Assembly (NCBI GenBank): GCA_034419095.1
Contig: DAOULQ010000004.1
Span: 1-18,756, forward strand
Length of the DNA: 18,756 nt
Reading direction: 5' to 3'
DNA from: UBA7937 sp034419095
Lineage (GTDB): Bacteria > Chloroflexota > Anaerolineae > UBA7937
Within the stretch, counting starts at the first letter, position 1. Every line of letters starts with the position of its first letter. A program made the position numbers and the translations under genes. Below, piece after piece: positions 14,206 through 18,756 of this stretch. The notes beneath the pieces were generated by a model. The model did no database searches. It was given only the letters and a program-made list of their open reading frames with translations, and was not told where the DNA came from.

Positions 14206-14850
14206 CTAGGGCATCACTAGGTCAATAGGTTGCGAGTTCCCAACTATCTCTTCTTCGTTCTGCCCTACCCAGCGACACCCCTTTCCTGCGGTGAGTTTTA
14301 CGGCGTAAAACCCATGCCAATGTCTCACTGCACGGTGCGTCGGAAGCCGTGACAGATTTGCGTCGCAAGATCTTGGTGTTGCCGCGATCCGAGCTCTCTT
14401 CACCATGATTCCTAAGAGCTCACTACGCCGATCAGAGTAGCCCCCCGCGATCTACAGGTGTATCTCCTGGGCGAGGCCTCTGAAAAAGTCCCCATTCCCA
14501 ACTAACCTCGCTACGTAGGCGCGAAATTGAGGCTCTTATCGCACACTATGATGGGGAAATGGCCCTATGGGGCCCTAGGCGAGTCACAGTCAACACCGCA
14601 TCTCTGTAGCAAGGTTTTTTTAGAGATGTCCCTTCTTGAGATCGACAAGACAGAGGGGTATCTATAGCCGCGATCGATACGCCGCCACCAATAGGGGATC
14701 ACCGCCGTCTCTAGCGTACACTGGGCTTGGAAAAGCTGATGCTGGGTTCTTTCGCTAGCGGAAGATAAAGAGGATCACGAGGCGAGGGGACGGTTATCGG
14801 TGGGGGGAAGGAGGGGTATGGTGGATGTGAGTGGTAATTAGATACTATGA

Positions 14851-15027
14851 GTCTCACGCCTACTATGGGTTGTCATCACCGATTTGGAGCAAGGTAGGCA
14901 TCGCACCTGGCCTTCCCTAATGATGACACGAAATATACGCCGTGAAACTGCTCCACAGCGTTGGTCGCTGAGGTCCAGGGAGAAATCACCTACCATTGCC
15001 TTTGAGTTGGCGGCGACACTGGCGTAA
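14851..15027 (+). pseudogene. Transposase C-terminal remnant, copy 2
   Basis: The frame from 14851 (after TGA 14848-14850) to TAA 15025-15027 encodes about 58 residues, including EQGRHRTWPSLMMTRNIRR, then TAPQRWSL and SREKSPTIAFELAATLA-stop. The last 17 residues match copy 1 at 11 to 12 positions plus the stop, and third-base changes accompany conserved residues, so the tail was coding. Basic, Trp-containing tails of this type are common in transposases, but the family cannot be named. The 5' part of the gene is absent or decayed beyond recognition. Confidence 0.5.
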
Positions 15028-15305
15028 GCGTGCTATTGGGCAGCATATGTACCAAGAGGACATTCCTCAGGAACGGCCACGAAGGGATGGCCGCAGGCGG
15101 TGTTTGATATGAGAGACCGGTTGGTGACAGAAGAGATCGAACTGGTTCGGTTGGGGGGGAGCTTGCTCAATTCACCGGATTATGGGACGGGCCAATCATA
15201 GGTGAAAGCCCTCTCTATAGGGGGTCCAGCTTCACGGTGGCACGTCTGATGCGGAAAGTGAAACCTGAACCCCTGTACACTGTCGTTGAATGGCATTACC
15301 CATGA
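15028..15305 (+). pseudogene. Possible frameshifted ORF at a G7 run
   Basis: Directly after the remnant stop the same frame stays open (including MRDRLVTEEIELVRLG) up to a run of seven G at 15153-15159. A shift of -1 at that run joins it to a second frame (GELAQFTGLWDGPIIGES… to …PLYTVVEWHYP) ending at TGA 15303-15305. Together they give about 92 codons of protein-like composition. No family recognised; a chance pairing of two open frames cannot be excluded. Confidence 0.2.
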
Positions 15306-15506
15306 ATCTCCCCTGCTTGAGAAACTCCTCCATCTCGTGTCGCCCTTCGCTTCTGGCATATGGCAACCGCCAGGCTACTTGAAAAGGAGTGGACTCTCTG
15401 GAGGATACCTGGTGCCTAGACGAACGCCGTCAGCATATACACCAGACTCCCACAAGCAATACAGCGGCTTGGGTAGTATGAGCCCAATTGCGGACTAATA
15501 GCAAAC

Positions 15507-15529
15507 CCGCTGGGATCAACCCCCAGCGG
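15507..15529. repeat. GC-rich 8-bp hairpin
   Basis: CCGCTGGG (15507-15514) with CCCAGCGG (15522-15529), loop ATCAACC. On the - strand GTTTGC follows, so it is a weak terminator candidate in that direction. Confidence 0.4.
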
Positions 15530-15824
15530 ATCTTGAGTCATCCGAGGTATTCTCTACAGTTTGCCGCAACATGTATATATCTGGCTGGCGTTGACTAGTA
15601 GATATAGTTACCCCTGACTTCCTCTGGATGTTTTCGACGAGGCCTCTGAGGGCTCTAGGCCAGAAGGCTGGGCGTTGAGTGCGCACATTCCTAACACCCG
15701 AGAGGTACCGTGGCGGACTGACGGCGAGGCTGTCAGTACTTATTGCATCTCCCGGCACATTTGATACAATTATCTGGCCACACTTATCAGTCCACCAATT
15801 GCCAGACGATAAAGACTTTCTGTG

Positions 15825-15872
15825 GTGGCTGTAGAAAACTAGAGGTTGCCAGGCAGATCTATCTACAGCCAC
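15825..15872. repeat. Perfect 11-bp inverted repeat with 26-bp centre
   Basis: GTGGCTGTAGA (15825-15835) and TCTACAGCCAC (15862-15872) are exact inverted copies 26 bp apart. No gene is recognisable around them. They could be termini of a tiny non-autonomous element, a recombination site or an RNA hairpin. Confidence 0.5.
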
Positions 15873-16529
15873 AACCAAGAAGGCAAAGCGGCTGTGAGGG
15901 CTCGTTTCATTCGAGTCTAGAAGTTGGAGGGGCCCTATCGAAGGACATCCCATCATGAGGGATAGAGTCTGCCGCTGTACGAGATGCCGCCATCCACTTA
16001 GGTCTGTAGAGAATGAAAAGGCCTGCGAAGCATATTAAAGAATGGTTTGGTCCAAAGTAGCTGGCATGTAGGACCTAGCTCAAAAGCAAGGAGGTGATAG
16101 GGGTCCTTGAGGATAGGGTGAAACGCTGTTTGGATGGGAAACTGCCTCCCACCATACAGGATATCGGCTACTAGTTGCCGCTCCCGATCATCGCACACAT
16201 CGGGGTACCAACCACTTTCTCGCTCTCCAGAGTCTGTGCTTCTGGCCATTCTGGTCTCATCCACCTCCTCTTAAGGAGGATGAGTCCATCTGAGGCCATT
16301 CAATCAGAGCAGTTCCCTGACCAATTGGCACCCACTTCAATCCTTTTGAGAGACCAGTCCTTGACCAATCGTTGCCTGCAGGATGGCTGTAAGACCCCTT
16401 CTAAATTGGAGATAGCACAATAGAGATACTTTCGGTTTCTGCTAGGAGTGAGGTTCCTGTCGGGATGCTCAGCAATAACAGGCACGAAGTTTCCAGAAGC
16501 AAATCTCATTCACAGGAGGGAAGACGAAC

Positions 16530-17306
16530 ATGAAGCTCACAGGAAAGGTCGCAATCGTCACAGGCGCGAGTCGGGGGATTGGTCGAGCTAGCGCGCTTGC
16601 CTTCGCACGGGAGGGTGCCAATGTACTCCTGGCAGCTCGAACCAAAGCAGATCTGAAGAGCGCCTCCCAAGAGATCAAAGCTCTGGGAGGCACCGCGGTA
16701 CCCGTGGTGGTGGATGTGTCCAAGGCGGATCAGGTTCGGGCTATGGTCAAGCGAGCCTTGAATGACTTCGGGTCCGTAGATATTCTCGTAAACTGCGCGG
16801 GTGTTGGATTCTTTTACAAGGTAGAGGAAACACCTTTGGAGATTTGGGATAGAACCTTTGCTGTCAATATGCGGGGCACCTTTCTTTGCTGCAAGCACGT
16901 ACTTCCCTGCATGATGCGCCAGAGAAGCGGTAGCATAGTTAACGTGGCCTCTGGGGCTCGTGGTCACGCAGGTCTGGCTGCCTACCATGCCTCCAAGTTC
17001 GGGGTCGTAGGTTTCACCCAGGCGTTGGCCGAGGAAGTTGCAGCCCATAATATCGCAGTCAATTGTGTCCGCTTCGGAATGGCCGTGGATACAAAGACTA
17101 GCCGTGACATCCACCCTGGAGCAGATCGTCGGGACTGGCAGAAACCGGAAGATGTCACCGACGTACTTGTTGTCTTGGCCACTCAGGATGCCAGTGGAGT
17201 TACTGGGGCATACGTCAATACCACCGACTGGCAGAAGCAGATTCGCGGTCCTGTAGCCCTAGCAGAGACCCTCCCGCATCTCAGAGGTGAGATGAGCATC
17301 GGCTGA
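16530..17306 (+). CDS. Short-chain dehydrogenase/reductase (FabG-like SDR)
   Basis: 258 residues, a complete classical SDR. The cofactor glycine motif is TGASRGIG (11-18), the NCAG motif is at 88-91, and the catalytic set is N113, S141, Y152 and K156 (YHASK). D62 in VDVS binds the adenine ring in the family. Arg at 37 (AARTK) suggests NADP(H) preference, by inference. These enzymes oxidise or reduce hydroxyl/keto groups; the substrate is unknown. The start is firm: AGGAGGG lies 9 bp before the ATG. Base and codon use are more even than in the uvrC-murJ block. It is convergent with a FadR/GntR-type regulator that may control it. Confidence 0.93.
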   Translation: MKLTGKVAIVTGASRGIGRASALAFAREGANVLLAARTKADLKSASQEIKALGGTAVPVVVDVSKADQVRAMVKRALNDFGSVDILVNCAGVGFFYKVEETPLEIWDRTFAVNMRGTFLCCKHVLPCMMRQRSGSIVNVASGARGHAGLAAYHASKFGVVGFTQALAEEVAAHNIAVNCVRFGMAVDTKTSRDIHPGADRRDWQKPEDVTDVLVVLATQDASGVTGAYVNTTDWQKQIRGPVALAETLPHLRGEMSIG

Positions 17307-17568
17307 GGTGCAGATCGGGAGTTCCCACCTCTCCTCCAAGAGCTCCAAGTCCCGAATCATGACACGAGAAGACCCTTTTGGGGATCTCCGGTATCTTTTG
17401 AGGCCTCAGTCAGACATGGCAAGAAGCGGGCTGAGTTGGAGGTACCTGCAAATGAGAGGGCCATTTTGCTCTTCTTGGTGGTCCAGCGGGTAGCAAACTC
17501 CGGATCGGTGGGGGCAGGAATTGGCAGGCATGTGGCAAGCATTTCCGTCCGGACGAGACATGTGATTA
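17307..17568. other. Spacer between convergent genes
   Basis: 262 bp between the SDR stop and the regulator stop. I see no convincing terminator hairpin with a T-tract and no recognisable gene; the open frames here are mostly antisense extensions over the regulator. Confidence 0.5.
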
Positions 17569-18315
17569 TCACACTTGGCTCCCGGTATCTTCGAAGTGCA
17601 GGACGACTTCATGCCCAAAGATATCGTCTTGTACTTCCGCGAGGTGTTTCTCCATTAGGGAACGAGCGACTACAGCGTCGCCCTGGGCCACAATTTGGCA
17701 AATTGCCACATGCTGTTCATGATATTTCGACGCTAGGCCCGGAATTTCGTGCGTTCTGTTTCGCATGGTTAGCCACAATTGCTGCTTGGTCATGTCCAAC
17801 ACCAAGTGCGTCAGTGCGTATAAGACGTCGTTACGTGCCATGTGAGCTATCGCGAGATGGAAGTGCCGATCGTACTCCATTGCAAAGTTCCCACTGGTCA
17901 GCAACTCACTCTCCATGGACTCAAGCGCCTGCCGAACTCTGACTAGTTGCTCGGGGGAACCCCTCTTGGCTGCGAGATAGGCACCCATCGGCTCGAGAAC
18001 GCGGCGAGCTTCGAGGATCTCGAAAGGGCTCTCCTGTGCACCGAAGACGGCCAACACCTGACCGAGCGCCTCAATATCTGGTGCTGTCGTCCGGACGAAC
18101 GTTCCTGATCCAGGACGACTCTCAAGAATGCCGAGCAACTCCAACGCACTAATGGCTTCTCTGATCGGGGGGCGACTGATCTTGAACTGTCCCGTCAAGA
18201 TCCGTTCCGAGGGCAATTTATCGCCTTTCTTCAGGTTACCGCTGTTTATCATGGCCGCAATCTGTTTGGCTACCTCCATATATAACTTGGTAGCTCTTAC
18301 GGGTTGGAATTCCAT
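17569..18315 (-). CDS. FadR/GntR-family transcriptional regulator (FCD domain)
   Basis: About 248 residues from the ATG at 18315, chosen because AGGAGG lies 8 bp upstream; an earlier ATG at 18348 has no such site. The N-terminal GntR winged helix spans about 8-75, with GDKLPSERILTGQFKISRPP, then IREAISALELLGILESRPGSGTFV, the hallmark of the family. The C-terminal all-helical FCD domain (about 90-235) contains the metal/ligand residues in EYDRHFHLAIAH and in KYHEQH…EKH. Such proteins are usually repressors of nearby catabolic genes released by small organic acids. The nearest candidate target is the convergent SDR gene, and its own promoter overlaps small palindromes. Confidence 0.94.
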   Translation of the reverse strand: MEFQPVRATKLYMEVAKQIAAMINSGNLKKGDKLPSERILTGQFKISRPPIREAISALELLGILESRPGSGTFVRTTAPDIEALGQVLAVFGAQESPFEILEARRVLEPMGAYLAAKRGSPEQLVRVRQALESMESELLTSGNFAMEYDRHFHLAIAHMARNDVLYALTHLVLDMTKQQLWLTMRNRTHEIPGLASKYHEQHVAICQIVAQGDAVVARSLMEKHLAEVQDDIFGHEVVLHFEDTGSQV

Positions 18316-18356
18316 TGCGATCGCCTCCTGGATTATCATTGCCCACATGTTAGCAA

Positions 18357-18397
18357 ACTATCTCCCATAGTATAACCAAAGAATTGACGGCGGTCAA
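18357..18397 (-). promoter_or_regulatory. Regulator promoter with overlapping palindromes
   Basis: On the - strand, TTGACC (18392-18397), a 17-bp spacer and TATACT (18369-18374). Two short inverted repeats overlap it: TTGAC-GGCG-GTCAA (18384-18397) over the -35 and ACTAT-CTCCC-ATAGT (18357-18371) over the -10/start. These positions suit autoregulatory operators, but the binding sites are inferred. Confidence 0.6.
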
Positions 18398-18756
18398 GTG
18401 GTATGCTAGGTAATCTTCATCCAACAGCCTAGCAGCTCCTTCATCTGGGGCAAGGCTTGTTGCAGGCATGTCGATCGTGCTTCTCAATCCGCGGCCTGAA
18501 CAGGTTCTTGGCTCTCTGCACATCGAAGAGGCAAGCCAAAGATCCCGCAGTCATGCACTAGGGGAATGAACGGACCTTAAACCAGCCATTGGGGAATTCC
18601 CAGGCTGGTCTCCTCAACTCATCGGTAAGCGCGCCTCATACATCGGTGAGACCCTGTCAAGCAATTTAAACATGTAACCGAACCTTGCTCGGTTGTGCAA
18701 CATATTTTGTAACCAAGCGCGGTGACTGTTTCTTAAGCGGATGGACGGTACCTGAC
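18398..18756. other. Right-end region without a supported gene
   Basis: About 360 bp upstream of the regulator. It contains a hairpin (ACCAGCC 18581-18587 with GGCTGGT 18603-18609, plus inner TGGG/CCCA pairs) and an AACCGA-N7-TCGGTT inverted repeat at 18676-18694. A 37-codon frame on the - strand near 18445-18558 has no ribosome site. Nothing else recognisable. Confidence 0.4.

Larger units (their letters stand above)
13217..16529. other. Gene-poor, degraded 3.3-kb region
   Basis: No intact, recognisable gene spans this stretch. It holds two transposase-end remnants, several hairpins, and many short open frames interrupted by stops in both strands. Composition looks less GC-rich than the uvrC-murJ block, and open frames here are no longer than expected for random sequence of this composition. 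I read it as eroded mobile-element or horizontally acquired DNA. No tRNA, CRISPR or recognisable structured RNA was seen. Confidence 0.6.

Noticed and set aside
14871..14970. Interleaved inverted repeats (TGTCATCA/TGATGACA and TGGAGCA/TGCTCCA) resembling a pseudoknot
   Set aside because: They lie inside the transposase remnant frame, are only 7-8 bp, and a chance origin is likely without covariation evidence.
15516..15956. A 146-codon open frame on the - strand in the gene desert
   Set aside because: No ribosome site, no recognisable motif, and open runs of this size are expected by chance in the six frames of a 3.3-kb region.
15998..16264. An 88-codon - strand frame starting at GTG 16264
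   Set aside because: The start codon overlaps the purine-rich stretch that would have to be its ribosome site, and the translation matches no family I know.
16171..16282. CCTCCT-CTTA-AGGAGG palindrome (16264-16279) giving AGGAGG next to an ATG on both strands (16260 - and 16280 +)
   Set aside because: Spacing to both ATGs is too short (3 and 0 bases) and the peptides are short and unrecognised; likely coincidence.
17436..17942. 168-codon + strand frame overlapping the regulator
   Set aside because: Mostly antisense to the well-supported GntR-family gene, no ribosome site, no domain.
18445..18558. 37-codon - strand frame with a Cys/His-containing tail
   Set aside because: Too short, no ribosome site, and a stop directly upstream; not supportable.

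Overview
The window reads as a bacterial chromosome segment, most likely from Chloroflexota (an Anaerolineae- or Dehalococcoidia-like lineage). This is inferred from the style of the S20 protein, the pairing of LysM cell-wall enzymes with DUF2085/DUF4013 membrane proteins, a tandem PH-domain membrane protein beside uvrC, a DUF4349 lipoprotein, and TTG/GTG starts. No rRNA, tRNA or CRISPR array was seen, so the assignment rests on protein style only.

Layout. (1) Positions 49-8673 are tightly packed and all on the + strand: a small winged-helix-like ORF; two adjacent secreted LysM enzymes (an M23 peptidase-like protein and an L,D-transpeptidase); a PlsC-type acyltransferase; a DUF2085 membrane protein; a Gly/Ala-rich membrane protein; a DUF4013 membrane protein; a strong terminator; then uvrC and a double PH-domain membrane protein. 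The block ends in a bidirectional terminator at about 8680-8701. (2) Positions 8712-11211 run on the - strand: rpsT, a small conserved-looking protein, a calcineurin-like phosphoesterase and a DUF4349 lipoprotein. murJ is divergent from rpsT on the + strand (11339-12880). The common theme of blocks 1 and 2 is envelope building: peptidoglycan cross-linking and hydrolysis, lipid II export, phospholipid acylation and membrane proteins. Housekeeping genes uvrC and rpsT are interspersed.

(3) At about 13217 the character changes. The - strand methylguanine-DNA methyltransferase gene is cut off after its C-terminal 66 codons. The cut falls exactly where a repeated sequence begins. That repeat recurs at about 14974-15046, and both copies encode the same C-terminal peptide (…FELAATLA-stop), so I read them as two decayed 3' ends of one insertion-sequence family. 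Between 13217 and 16529 there is no convincing intact gene, only broken frames, hairpins and repeats. (4) Positions 16530-18315 resume with an intact short-chain dehydrogenase (+) convergent with a FadR/GntR-family regulator (-), a typical accessory catabolic pair. The final ~360 bp contain no gene I can support.

The most interesting part is the 12.9-16.5 kb junction: a three-copy 21-bp repeat cluster, a truncated ogt, paired transposase remnants, an 11-bp perfect inverted repeat, and small Shine-Dalgarno-preceded frames. I did not find a clearly new functional system; the evidence favours an eroded mobile-element landing zone. Several promoters put the predicted transcription start at or very near the start codon, suggesting leaderless mRNAs.
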